The translations under genes and the position numbers were made by a program. A stretch of DNA of 64,000 nucleotides from Streptomyces flavofungini (GTDB lineage: Bacteria; Actinomycetota; Actinomycetes; Streptomycetales; Streptomycetaceae): assembly GCF_014650815.1 (NCBI RefSeq), contig NZ_BMVR01000024.1:21129-85128 (forward strand). Direction: 5' to 3'. The notes beneath the pieces are model-generated. The model did not search any database. It was given only the letters and a program-made list of their open reading frames with translations, and was not told the DNA's origin. Every line of letters starts with the position of its first letter. The first letter of the stretch is position 1. Below are positions 1-8,020 of this stretch, one piece after another.

Positions 1-912
1 TCCCTGACCTGTCTGTACTTCCACCACGAGACGCAGCCGCTGCCGGGGCCGCTGAGCTGGTTCTTCCACCGCCTCCCCCGGCGCCTGCACCGCGTCGAGG
101 CGGCGGCCAACCACGTCACCCAACTCGCCGTGCCCTTCCTCCTCTTCACCCCGCAGCCGGTCGCGACGGGCGCGGCCCTCCTGATGGCCGCCACCCAGCT
201 CTGGCTGGTCCTGTCCGGCAACTTCTCCTGGCTCAACTGGCTGACGATCGCGCTCGCCCTCAGCGCCGTCGACTGCCACCGCCTGCTCGGCGACGCGGCG
301 GCCCCGCCCGCGGCTCTCGGCGCTCCCCCGCTCTGGTACGAGGTCCTGGTCATCGCCGTCACGGCGGGGCTCCTCGCCCTGAGCTGCCGCCCGGCCCGCA
401 ATCTGTTCTCCCGGCGGCAGGTCATGAACCACTCCTTCGACCCGCTGCATCTGGTCAACGCCTACGGCGCGTTCGGCAGCGTCAGCCGGGTGCGGCACGA
501 GGTCGTGATCGAGGGGACGTCGGACACGGACCCTCGGCCGGATGCGGAGTGGCGGGAGTACGAGTTCAAGGGCAAGCCCGGGGACGTACGGCGCTGGCCG
601 CGTCAGTTCGCGCCGTACCATCTGCGGCTCGACTGGATGATGTGGTTCGCGGGGCTCTCGCCCGCCTACGCGCGATCGTGGTTCGGGCCGCTGGTGGAAC
701 GGCTGCTGGCCGGGGACCGGGACACGCTGCGGCTGCTGCGCCGCTGCCCCTTCCCCGACCAGCCACCGCGCTACGTACGGGCCCGCCTGTACCGCTACCG
801 CTGCACGACCTGGCGGGAGCTGCGCGCGACGGGCGCATGCTGGGAACGCCGCTACGTACGCGAGTTCTTTCCGCCGACGCGACTCGACACGAACCCGTCA
901 CCGGACGTCTGA
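1..912 (+). CDS. Lipase maturation factor family protein (5' end outside window)
   Basis: The frame is open from the first base, so the gene begins upstream and only its last 303 codons are visible. The upstream half carries hydrophobic segments (roughly codons 40-80 and 115-135). The downstream half is a soluble domain containing DPLHLVNAYGAFGSV, the E-x-x-FKGKPGD segment and the RQFAPYHLRLDWMMWF motif, which I recognise as the conserved C-terminal part of the LMF1-like family. In animals LMF1 is an ER membrane factor for lipase folding; the role of bacterial homologues is not established, so only a membrane protein of this family is claimed. It ends 35 bp before the stop of the convergent amidohydrolase gene. 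Confidence 0.85.
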   Translation, partial: SLTCLYFHHETQPLPGPLSWFFHRLPRRLHRVEAAANHVTQLAVPFLLFTPQPVATGAALLMAATQLWLVLSGNFSWLNWLTIALALSAVDCHRLLGDAAAPPAALGAPPLWYEVLVIAVTAGLLALSCRPARNLFSRRQVMNHSFDPLHLVNAYGAFGSVSRVRHEVVIEGTSDTDPRPDAEWREYEFKGKPGDVRRWPRQFAPYHLRLDWMMWFAGLSPAYARSWFGPLVERLLAGDRDTLRLLRRCPFPDQPPRYVRARLYRYRCTTWRELRATGACWERRYVREFFPPTRLDTNPSPDV

Positions 913-946
913 CCTCGCCGGGCGGCCGCGGCGTGCTTCGTGAGGT

Positions 947-1816
947 TCACAGGCCCCGCCCCTGATCCGACAGCCCGTAGACGCGCCGCGCCGTGCCGGC
1001 GAAGACCTCCGTACGCTCGGCGTCACTCAGCTCGGCCGTCATCTCATGTGCCGCGTCGACCACGTGACCGTACGGGGCCGCGAGGCCCGACACCGGCCAG
1101 TCCGAGCCGAACATCAGCCGGCCGGGACCCAACGCCTCCAGGGCGGTGTCCGTGTACGGGCGCAGGTCCGAGGGCGTCCAGGTCGCCCAGTCGGCCTCCG
1201 TCACGAGCCCGGACAGCTTGGCGGTGGTGTTCGGCAGGGACGCGAGCACGCGCAGGGACGTCGCCCAGGGTTCGAGGGCGCCGGACGCGATGGGCGGCTT
1301 GCCCAGGTGGTCGAGCACGAAGGAGACGTGCGGCAGGCGCGCGGCGGCCTCGGCGCACAGCGGCAGTTGGTCGGGGCGCACCACGAGGTCGTACACGAGG
1401 CCCGCGTCCGCCACGGCGGCGAGGCCGCGCCGCACGTCCGCGCGCAGCAGCCACTGCGGGTCGGGGTCGGACTGCACCTGGTGCCGGATGCCCACCAGGT
1501 GCTTGCCGCCAGGCAGTTCGACGAGGGCGGCCAGGGCTTCGGCGACGTCGGGCCGGGTCAGGTCGGTCCAGCCGACGACCCCGGCGATCAGGTCGCTGTC
1601 CGCCGCGAGCGCCAGGAACTCGGGGGTCTCCTCGGCCACGGTGACGGTCTGCACGAGGACGGTGGCGACGACCCCGGCGGCGCGGGCGTGCGGCGCGAGG
1701 TCGTCGACGGTGAAGGTCCGCCGGATCGGGGCCAGTTCGGGCCCGGTGATCCAGTCCTGGTCGCGCACGGCGAGGTCCCACACGTGGTGGTGGGCGTCAA
1801 CGATCGCCGGTGTCAC
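947..1816 (-). CDS. Amidohydrolase, probable L-fucono-lactonase
   Basis: A 289-residue amidohydrolase of the COG3618 type, a TIM-barrel metal-dependent hydrolase. The N-terminal IVDAHHHVWD signature (His 9-11), HLVGIRHQ, FVLDHLGKP and the C-terminal MFGSDWPVS motif are all visible. Relatives hydrolyse sugar 1,5-lactones such as L-fuconolactone or L-rhamnonolactone, or 2-pyrone-4,6-dicarboxylate. Here it sits last in an operon with a deoxysugar mutarotase, an aldose dehydrogenase candidate and fuconate dehydratase, which points to opening of L-fuconolactone to L-fuconate. I chose the GTG at 1816 because it overlaps the mutarotase stop as GTGA; an in-frame ATG at 1828 is the alternative. Cytoplasmic. 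Confidence 0.8.
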   Translation of the reverse strand: MTPAIVDAHHHVWDLAVRDQDWITGPELAPIRRTFTVDDLAPHARAAGVVATVLVQTVTVAEETPEFLALAADSDLIAGVVGWTDLTRPDVAEALAALVELPGGKHLVGIRHQVQSDPDPQWLLRADVRRGLAAVADAGLVYDLVVRPDQLPLCAEAAARLPHVSFVLDHLGKPPIASGALEPWATSLRVLASLPNTTAKLSGLVTEADWATWTPSDLRPYTDTALEALGPGRLMFGSDWPVSGLAAPYGHVVDAAHEMTAELSDAERTEVFAGTARRVYGLSDQGRGL

Positions 1817-2127
1817 GGCAGTTCCCATACGACGGGCAGGCCCGCGCCCGCGCCGTCGTCGGAGTAGTCGTGGACCACGTCGAGCAGCTCCGCCATGCGC
1901 GCCTGCCAGGCCACGTTCACGGGCAGCTTCTCCAGCTCGGCGAGGAGGCGGGCGTAGTCCGCGCACTCCAGGACGTGGAACAGGTCGGTGCCGCTGCGCC
2001 AGATCGTCCAGGACGTGGCGCCCGCGGCGCGGATCGCCGTGGTCAGTTCGGCGGGGACCTCGCGGTGCGCGGCGTCGTACTCCTCGACGCGGTCGGCGCG
2101 GACCTTGGTGTGCAGGGCGACTCTCAT
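1813..2127 (-). CDS. L-rhamnose mutarotase family protein (deoxysugar mutarotase)
   Basis: A 104-residue protein of the RhaM/DUF718 family (dimeric alpha/beta ferredoxin-like enzymes). They interconvert alpha and beta anomers of L-rhamnose, and of L-fucose in oxidative fucose operons. Visible hallmarks are the YDAAHREV segment with the expected catalytic His (His21), the central IWRSG/LFHVLE strands and the C-terminal WQARMAELLD motif followed by a hydrophobic WELP tail. Length matches the family. The ATG at 2127 overlaps the upstream aldo/keto reductase stop (ATGA) and its own stop overlaps the lactonase GTG, so it is translationally embedded. It probably supplies the anomer used by the dehydrogenase. 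Confidence 0.85.
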   Translation of the reverse strand: MRVALHTKVRADRVEEYDAAHREVPAELTTAIRAAGATSWTIWRSGTDLFHVLECADYARLLAELEKLPVNVAWQARMAELLDVVHDYSDDGAGAGLPVVWELP

Positions 2128-3152
2128 CGGGCGTCAGCCTCTCCGGGGAAGCCCTCTCCGGGCACGGGCACCTCGGGCGGCAGCAGGCCCTCCGCCCGCG
2201 CCTCCTGCCAGAAGCCGGCGGGCACGTCGGCCGTGAACTGCGCGGCGGCATCGGCGACTTGGCCGGGCGCGTGGATGCCGACCAGGACGCTCGCCACCGC
2301 CGGGTGGCCGAAGGGGAAGGCGAGGGCGGCGGCCCGCAGGGTGGTGCCGTGCCGGACGGCGAGGGCCGCCAACGAGCGGGCCCGGTCGAGGAGTTCGCCG
2401 GGCGCCTCGGTGTAGTCGAAGCGCGCTCCCTCCTTCGGGTCGGCGAGGAGCCCGGAGTTGAAGACGCCGCCGATGACGATCGACGCGCCGCGTGCGCTCG
2501 CGGCGGGCAGCAGCTCGGCGAGGGCCTGGTGGTCGAGGAGCGTGTAGCGGCCCGCGCACAGCACGGCGTCGACGTCGGTGTCCCGGACGAAGCGGGTCAG
2601 CATCTCGGCCTGGTTCATGCCCGCCCCGATGGCGCCCACGACGCCCTCGGAGCGCAGCCGTTCCAGGGCGGGATAGCCCTCGCGGAAGGCCTCTTCGCCG
2701 TGGTCGTCCGGGTCGTGGAGGTAGACGATGTCGACCCGGTCGAGGCCGAGCCGCTCCAGGCTGGCCTCGATCGAGCGGCGCACGCCGTCCGCGCTGAAGT
2801 CCCAGCGGCGCCGGTGCGCGGCGGGCACGGCGAAGCCGCCGTCGGCCAGGTCGTCGCCGGTCACCGGCCCGCTGACCGGCTCCAGGATCCGCCCCACCTT
2901 CGTGGAGATCGTGTACGCGTCCCGGGGGCGCCCGCGCAGGGCCGCGCCGATCCTGCGCTCGGACAGGCCGAGGCCGTAGTGCGGCGCGGTGTCGAAGTAG
3001 CGCAGGCCCGCGTCCCAGGCGGAGTCGAGCGCGACGGCCGCGTCCTCGTCGGTGACGGGCGAGTAGAGGTTGCCGATGCCCGCGCCGCCGTACGACAGCT
3101 CGCTGACGCGGACGGCGCTGCGGCCGAGGGGCCGCTGGCCTATGCCGCTCAC
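2124..3152 (-). CDS. Aldo/keto reductase, probable L-fucose (D-threo-aldose) 1-dehydrogenase
   Basis: A 342-residue aldo/keto reductase with the complete catalytic tetrad: Asp54 and Tyr59 (RYFDTAPHYG), Lys85 (STKVGR) and His146 (VYLHDPDD). The family binds NAD(P)H in a (beta/alpha)8 barrel. Members in this operon context oxidise C1 of L-fucose, L-galactose or D-arabinose (D-threo-aldose 1-dehydrogenase), giving the lactone used by the neighbouring amidohydrolase. The GTG start at 3152 overlaps the SDR stop (GTGA), which fixes the start. Fucose as substrate is an inference from the company it keeps. Confidence 0.82.
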   Translation of the reverse strand: MSGIGQRPLGRSAVRVSELSYGGAGIGNLYSPVTDEDAAVALDSAWDAGLRYFDTAPHYGLGLSERRIGAALRGRPRDAYTISTKVGRILEPVSGPVTGDDLADGGFAVPAAHRRRWDFSADGVRRSIEASLERLGLDRVDIVYLHDPDDHGEEAFREGYPALERLRSEGVVGAIGAGMNQAEMLTRFVRDTDVDAVLCAGRYTLLDHQALAELLPAASARGASIVIGGVFNSGLLADPKEGARFDYTEAPGELLDRARSLAALAVRHGTTLRAAALAFPFGHPAVASVLVGIHAPGQVADAAAQFTADVPAGFWQEARAEGLLPPEVPVPGEGFPGEADAR

Positions 3153-3904
3153 TGGGCCACCGGCCGCAGCCGCAGGCCCTGCATGCCGCCGTCCACGGCG
3201 AGCGCGGTGCCGGTGGTGGCGCCGGACAGGGGGCTCGCCAGATAGGCGATGGCCCCGGCGACCTCGTCGGCGGAGACGAGGCGGCCGGTGGGCTGGCGGG
3301 CCTCCAGGGCGGCGCGCTCGGCCGCCGGGTCGTCGGCGGCGTCGAGGAGGCGGCCGACCCACGGGGTGTCCACGGTGCCGGGGTTGACGCAGTTCACGCG
3401 CACTCCTTCCCGTACGTGGTCGGCGGCCATGGCGAGGGTGAGGGAGAGTACGGCACCCTTGGACGCGGAGTACAGGGCGCGCTGCGGCAGGCCCGCGGTC
3501 GCGGCGATGGAGCAGGTGTTGACGATCGCCGCGTGCGCGGACGACCGCAGGTGCGGGAGGGCGGCGCGGGTGGTGCGGACCAGGCCGAGGACGTTCACGT
3601 CGAGGACGGTGTGCCACCGGTCGTCGTCGTTGTCCTCGACGGTGCCCTGGGCGCCGATGCCCGCGTTGTTGACCAGGACGTCAAGTCCGCCGAGGTCGGC
3701 CACCGCGGCCGCGACGGCGCCCCGCACCGCCGTGTCGTCGGTGACGTCGGCCGCGTATCCGCGCAGCGGTTTCCGCACGCCGCTCGGGTCGAGGTCGAGC
3801 ACCGCCACCTGGGCGCCCCGGGCGGCGAGGAGTTCCGCCGTGGCCCGGCCGATGCCGGAAGCGCCGCCGGTGACCAGAGCCCTGAGGCCGGTGAAGTCCG
3901 TCAT
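3149..3904 (-). CDS. SDR oxidoreductase, probable 2-keto-3-deoxy-L-fuconate dehydrogenase
   Basis: A classical short-chain dehydrogenase of 251 residues. It has the cofactor motif TGGASGIG (12-19), NNAG (79-82), catalytic Ser132, the YSASK pair Tyr145/Lys149, and the PG-x-VDTPW loop that follows the active site. An Asp at the end of beta-2 (VLDLD) favours NAD over NADP. Encoded directly after fuconate dehydratase with an ATGA overlap, it fits the oxidation of 2-keto-3-deoxy-L-fuconate to the 2,4-diketo acid, as in the non-phosphorylated L-fucose pathway. A fucose 1-dehydrogenase role cannot be excluded, since SDRs do that in some bacteria. Confidence 0.8.
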   Translation of the reverse strand: MTDFTGLRALVTGGASGIGRATAELLAARGAQVAVLDLDPSGVRKPLRGYAADVTDDTAVRGAVAAAVADLGGLDVLVNNAGIGAQGTVEDNDDDRWHTVLDVNVLGLVRTTRAALPHLRSSAHAAIVNTCSIAATAGLPQRALYSASKGAVLSLTLAMAADHVREGVRVNCVNPGTVDTPWVGRLLDAADDPAAERAALEARQPTGRLVSADEVAGAIAYLASPLSGATTGTALAVDGGMQGLRLRPVAQ

Positions 3905-5304
3905 GCCGCTGCCCCCTTCTTTGCCGCGGTTGCCGAGTCGGCCGTGGTGGCCGTGGTGGCGGTCTTGGCCGCGAGTTCGGCCTGATGAGCGAGGTCGGCG
4001 GCCCAGAAGCCGCCGCCGGGGTAGGTGAATTCCGCGAGGGACTCGGGACGCATCGTCGCCGAGAAGCCGGGCGCGGTGGGTGCGGTGTAGTGGCCGTCGC
4101 GGATCACGACGGGGTCCACGAAGTGTTCGTGGAGGTGGTCGACGTACTCGATGACGCGGTTCTCCGTGGTGCCGGACAGCGCGACGAAGTCGAACATCGA
4201 CAGGTGCTGGACCAGCTCGCACAGGCCGACGCCGCCCGCGTGCGGGCACACCGGCACCCCGAACCGGGCGGCGAGCAGCAGGATCGCGAGGTTCTCGTTG
4301 ACGCCGCCGACGCGGGCCGCGTCGAGCTGGAGGACGTCGATGGCGCCCGCCTGCAGGAGCTGTTTGAACACGATGCGGTTCTGCACGTGCTCGCCGGTGG
4401 CCACCTTCACCGGGGCGACGGCCGCGCGGATCGTGGCGTGCCCGAGGACGTCGTCGGGGCTGGTGGGCTCCTCCACCCAGTACGGGTCGAACTCGGCGAG
4501 GGCGCGGGTCCAGCGCACGGCCTCGTCGACGTTCCAGCGCTGGTTGGCGTCGATGGCCATGCGGATGTCGGGGCCGATGGCCGCGCGGGCGGTGCGGCAG
4601 CGGCGGATGTCGTCGTCGAGGTCCGCGCCGACCTTCAGCTTGATCTGGGCGAAGCCGTCGGCGACGGCCTGCCGGGCCAGGCGGGTGAGCTTGTCGTCGC
4701 TGTAGCCGAGCCAGCCGGGCGAGGTGGTGTAGCCGGGGAAGCCTCGGTCGCGCAGCTCGGCCTCGCGGGCATCCGCGCCGGTGCGGCCCGCCCGCAGCAG
4801 CTCCAGGGCCTCGGCCGGGCTGAGCGCGTCGGCGATGTAGCGGAAGTCGATCTGGGAGACCAGCCACTCGGGGTCGGCGTCGGCGAGGAGCTTCCACAGC
4901 GGGGTGCGGGCGCGCTTGGCGGCCAGGTCCCAGACGGCGTTGACGACGGCGCCGATCGCCATGTGCATCACGCCCTTCTCGGGCCCGAGCCAGCGCAGTT
5001 GGCTGTCGCCGACGAGGTCGCGGTTGAGCGTGCCCGGGTCCCCGCACAGCTCGTCGAGGGAGCGGCCGACGACGTGGTGGCGCAGCGCGTCGATGGCGGC
5101 GACCTGTACGTCGTTGCCGCGCCCGATGGTGAAGGTGAAGCCGTGGCCTTCGAGTCCGTCCCCGGCGTCGGTGCGCAGCACCACATAGGCCGCCGAGTAG
5201 TCCGGGTCCGGGTTCATGGCGTCGGACCCGTCCAGTTCCCGGGAGGTCGGGAAGCGGATGTCGTAGGTGTCGACCGCCGTGACGCGGCCGGGAGTTGGGG
5301 ACAC
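3901..5304 (-). CDS. L-fuconate dehydratase (enolase superfamily)
   Basis: A 467-residue enolase-superfamily enzyme of the mandelate racemase subgroup, closest in motif to L-fuconate dehydratase (human relative ENOSF1). Seen in order: the N-terminal capping domain with TYDIRFPTS, the FRYIADALS and FPGYTTSPGWLGYSD segments typical of FucD, the KxK pair in QIKLKVG, metal ligands in MAIDANQRW, WVEEPTSPDD and ATGEHVQNR, and the catalytic-dyad His in VCPHAGGVGL. It dehydrates L-fuconate to 2-keto-3-deoxy-L-fuconate using Mg2+. The GTG at 5304 follows GGAAAGG. The extra 25 or so C-terminal residues are an Ala/Thr-rich low-complexity tail. It is the strongest evidence for the pathway assignment. Confidence 0.87.
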   Translation of the reverse strand: MSPTPGRVTAVDTYDIRFPTSRELDGSDAMNPDPDYSAAYVVLRTDAGDGLEGHGFTFTIGRGNDVQVAAIDALRHHVVGRSLDELCGDPGTLNRDLVGDSQLRWLGPEKGVMHMAIGAVVNAVWDLAAKRARTPLWKLLADADPEWLVSQIDFRYIADALSPAEALELLRAGRTGADAREAELRDRGFPGYTTSPGWLGYSDDKLTRLARQAVADGFAQIKLKVGADLDDDIRRCRTARAAIGPDIRMAIDANQRWNVDEAVRWTRALAEFDPYWVEEPTSPDDVLGHATIRAAVAPVKVATGEHVQNRIVFKQLLQAGAIDVLQLDAARVGGVNENLAILLLAARFGVPVCPHAGGVGLCELVQHLSMFDFVALSGTTENRVIEYVDHLHEHFVDPVVIRDGHYTAPTAPGFSATMRPESLAEFTYPGGGFWAADLAHQAELAAKTATTATTADSATAAKKGAAA

Positions 5305-5352
5305 AGGAGGCCTTTCCGGAAAGGAACAGGGAGCCAGGGGCGGGCGGGGACG

Positions 5353-6396
5353 TCAGTCCTGGGCGCGGCCCGTGGTGACGCGCGCGATCATCAGGGCGAC
5401 CAGGATGATTCCGCCGTAGATGGCCTGGATCCAGAAGGACGGCACCTGGGCGAGCGTGAGCAGGTTCTGTACGACGCCGAGCAGCAGGACGCCGGTCAGC
5501 GCGCCGAACATGGTGCCCTTGCCGCCGTCGAGGCTGATGCCGCCGATGACCGCCGCCGCGAACACCGTGAAGATCATGTTGGTGCCCTGGTTGGCGTTGA
5601 TCGCGCCGACGTAGCCGGTCTGCATGAGCCCGCCGACGGCGGCGAGGCTCCCGGCGACCACGAACACGCCGAGCATGACCCGGTCGACCCGGATGCCGGC
5701 GGCCCGCGCGGCCTCGGGGTTGCCGCCGATGGCGTACAGGGCGCGGCCCACCCGGTGGTACTTGAGCACGAGGCCCGCGATGCCGAAGGCGGCCGCCGCG
5801 ATCCACACCGAGAGCGGCACGCTCAGGAACGTGGAGGTGGCGAGCGTGAAGAACGGCTCGGGCATGCCGAACAGCGTCTTGCCCTCGGTGGCGCCGACGA
5901 GGACGCCGCGCAGCACGATCAGCATGGCGAGCGTGACGATGAACGCGTTGAGCTTGAGCTTGACGACGAGGACGCCGTTGAACGCGCCGATCACCGCGCC
6001 CACCAGGACGATCGCGATCAGGCCTACGGCCGTGGGCAGGTCGGTGCCGAACCCGGCCTGGGCGGCGGGCAGCACCAGCAGCGCGCCGATCGCGGGCGCG
6101 ATGCCGACGACCGACTCCAGGGACAGGTCGAACTTGCCGGTGATCAGTACCAGCGACTCGGCGAGGACCACCATCGCGAGGGCCGCGGACGCGCCCAGGA
6201 TGGAGATGAGGTTCCGCTCGGTGAGGAACGAGTCGTTGACGAAGGCGCCCAGCACGATGAGCAGCAGCAGGGCGGGGACGAGGGCGAGTTCCCTGGCCCG
6301 GTTCAGCAGCATGGCGCGGGCCTGTGGGCGGGCCTTGGCGACGCTTTCGGCGATCTCCGCGGTGGGCGAGGCCGACGGGGCCTTGGTGTCAGCCAC
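5353..6396 (-). CDS. Sugar ABC transporter permease (RbsC/BPD_transp_2 type)
   Basis: A 347-residue polytopic membrane protein with about nine or ten hydrophobic segments after a roughly 35-residue charged cytoplasmic N-terminus. It has the RbsC-family hallmarks FDLSLESVVG near the second helix pair, NAFIVTLAMLIVLRG, YAIGGNPEAARAAG and the IGGISLDGGKGTMFGALTG loop that contacts the ATPase. It is the only permease in this operon, so the channel is probably a homodimer. Its start overlaps the ATPase stop by 8 bp. The 48-bp gap to the dehydratase is the only real gap inside the operon. Confidence 0.9.
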   Translation of the reverse strand: MADTKAPSASPTAEIAESVAKARPQARAMLLNRARELALVPALLLLIVLGAFVNDSFLTERNLISILGASAALAMVVLAESLVLITGKFDLSLESVVGIAPAIGALLVLPAAQAGFGTDLPTAVGLIAIVLVGAVIGAFNGVLVVKLKLNAFIVTLAMLIVLRGVLVGATEGKTLFGMPEPFFTLATSTFLSVPLSVWIAAAAFGIAGLVLKYHRVGRALYAIGGNPEAARAAGIRVDRVMLGVFVVAGSLAAVGGLMQTGYVGAINANQGTNMIFTVFAAAVIGGISLDGGKGTMFGALTGVLLLGVVQNLLTLAQVPSFWIQAIYGGIILVALMIARVTTGRAQD

Positions 6397-8020
6397 GACG
6401 TTCCACTCCTTCAGTTCGTGCTGTTCCAGGTGCTTGTGGGGGGACTTGGCTGCCGTCTCCCGGCCGGTCCGCGGCCCCGCTGTGGGCGCCGGGGACCGTG
6501 ACGCCCTCGATGGACGCGATCAGCTCGTGGTCGTGCCAGCCCGCCGCGTGCTCCGCGACCACGCGGCCGTGGAACAGGACCAGGACCCGGTCGCAGCGGC
6601 GCAGGTCGTCGAGTTCGTCGGAGACGACGAGCACGGCGGTGCCGTCGTCGCGGGCGTGGTCGACGCGGGCGAGCAGGGACTGCTTGGACTTCACGTCGAC
6701 GCCCGCGGTGGGGTTGATGAGGACGAGCAGCCGCGGGTCGGAGGCGAGGGCGCGTGCCATGACGACCTTCTGCGCGTTGCCGCCGGAGAGGTCGGACACG
6801 GGCTGGTCGGGGCCCTCGGCGTGGATGTCGAGCCGCTTGATGAGCCCGCCCGCGAAGGTGCGCTTGCGGTCGGAGCCGACGAAGCCGTACCGGCCGAGCC
6901 TGCCGAGGACGGTCATGGTGGCGTTGTCGCCGATGGACATGCCGTACACGAGGCCCTCGCCGTGCCGGTCGCGCGGTACACAGCCGACTCCGGCGCGCAG
7001 CGCGGCGGGCACGTCTCCGAACGTGAGGGGTTCACCGTCCAGGAGGGCGGTGCCCGCGGTCGGGGTGTGCAGGCCCGCGAAGGACTCCGCGAGGTTGATC
7101 TTGCCGCTGCCGCTGGATCCGGCGAGCCCGACGACCTCGCCCCGGCGCACGGTGAGATCGACGTTCTCGTACGAGGGGCTGGTGAGCCCGCGCACGTCGA
7201 GCAGGACGGGGGCCTCGGCGGGGACCTCGGGCCGGGCGCTGTCCTTGCTCTCCGCGACGGCCTCGCCCGCCATGGCCTCCACCAGGGCGGCGCGCGGAAG
7301 TTCGGCGACGGGGGCGGTGGTGATCCAGCGGGCGTCGCGCAGCACGGTGACGGTCTGGCACACCTCGTACACCTCTTGCAGGTGGTGCGAGATGAACAGG
7401 AAGGTCACGCCGGATTCCTGGAGCGCCCGCATGCGCGTGAACAGCCGCTCGATCTCGCGGTTGTCGAGCTGCGCGGTGGGCTCGTCGAGGACGATGAAGC
7501 GCGCGCCGAAGCTGAGCGCCCGGGCGATCTCGACCATCTGGCGGTCCTCGACCTTGAGGTCGGCGGTGCGCGCGTCGGGGTCGACGTGGACGTCCCAGGT
7601 GCGCAGGACCTCGGCGGCCTCGGCCTTGAGGCGCCGCCAGCTGATGAGGCCGCCGCGGCCCTGGGGCTGGCGGTTGATGAACAGGTTCTCGGCGACCGTC
7701 AGTTCCGGTACGACGGTGGGCCGCTGGTAGACGCAGGCGACCTTGCGGCGCCAGGCGTCACGGTCGGCGAGCGGCGGTGCGGGCTCGCCGTCGAAGGTGA
7801 CGGTGCCGGCGTCCGGTGCCTGCAGGCCGGTGAGGATGGTGACGAGGGTGGACTTGCCCGCGCCGTTGCGGCCGACGAGGGCGTGGGACTCGCCGGGCCG
7901 GACGGTGAGGCGGCCGTCCTGGAGGGCCACGGTGGGTCCGTACCGCTTGGCTATGCCGGTCGCCTCGACGAGGGGGACGCCCCCGTGCGCGGCGACCGGC
8001 TCTATCGCTGACTTCGTCAT
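6389..8020 (-). CDS. Sugar ABC transporter ATP-binding protein (tandem NBD)
   Basis: A 543-residue fusion of two nucleotide-binding domains, as in RbsA/MglA/XylG importers. NBD1 has a canonical Walker A (GRNGAGKST) and Walker B (FIVLDEPTAQLD). NBD2 has an altered Walker A (SGSGKIN, with Ile in place of Ser/Thr), a signature LSGGNAQK, and a Walker B reading LVLINPTAGVD that lacks the catalytic Asp-Glu. NBD2 is therefore probably non-hydrolytic. The ATG at 8020 overlaps the binding-protein stop (ATGA). The C-terminal 30 residues are low complexity. It energises uptake of the sugar degraded by the downstream genes. Confidence 0.9.
   Translation of the reverse strand: MTKSAIEPVAAHGGVPLVEATGIAKRYGPTVALQDGRLTVRPGESHALVGRNGAGKSTLVTILTGLQAPDAGTVTFDGEPAPPLADRDAWRRKVACVYQRPTVVPELTVAENLFINRQPQGRGGLISWRRLKAEAAEVLRTWDVHVDPDARTADLKVEDRQMVEIARALSFGARFIVLDEPTAQLDNREIERLFTRMRALQESGVTFLFISHHLQEVYEVCQTVTVLRDARWITTAPVAELPRAALVEAMAGEAVAESKDSARPEVPAEAPVLLDVRGLTSPSYENVDLTVRRGEVVGLAGSSGSGKINLAESFAGLHTPTAGTALLDGEPLTFGDVPAALRAGVGCVPRDRHGEGLVYGMSIGDNATMTVLGRLGRYGFVGSDRKRTFAGGLIKRLDIHAEGPDQPVSDLSGGNAQKVVMARALASDPRLLVLINPTAGVDVKSKQSLLARVDHARDDGTAVLVVSDELDDLRRCDRVLVLFHGRVVAEHAAGWHDHELIASIEGVTVPGAHSGAADRPGDGSQVPPQAPGTARTEGVERRG

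Noticed and set aside
549..965. Alternative ORFs inside the lipase-maturation-factor gene
   Set aside because: Out-of-frame shadows rich in Arg/Ala; the LMF frame contains the family motifs.
3985..6501. Long plus-strand frames over the fuconate dehydratase and permease genes
   Set aside because: Shadows of the real minus-strand genes; no recognisable motifs.
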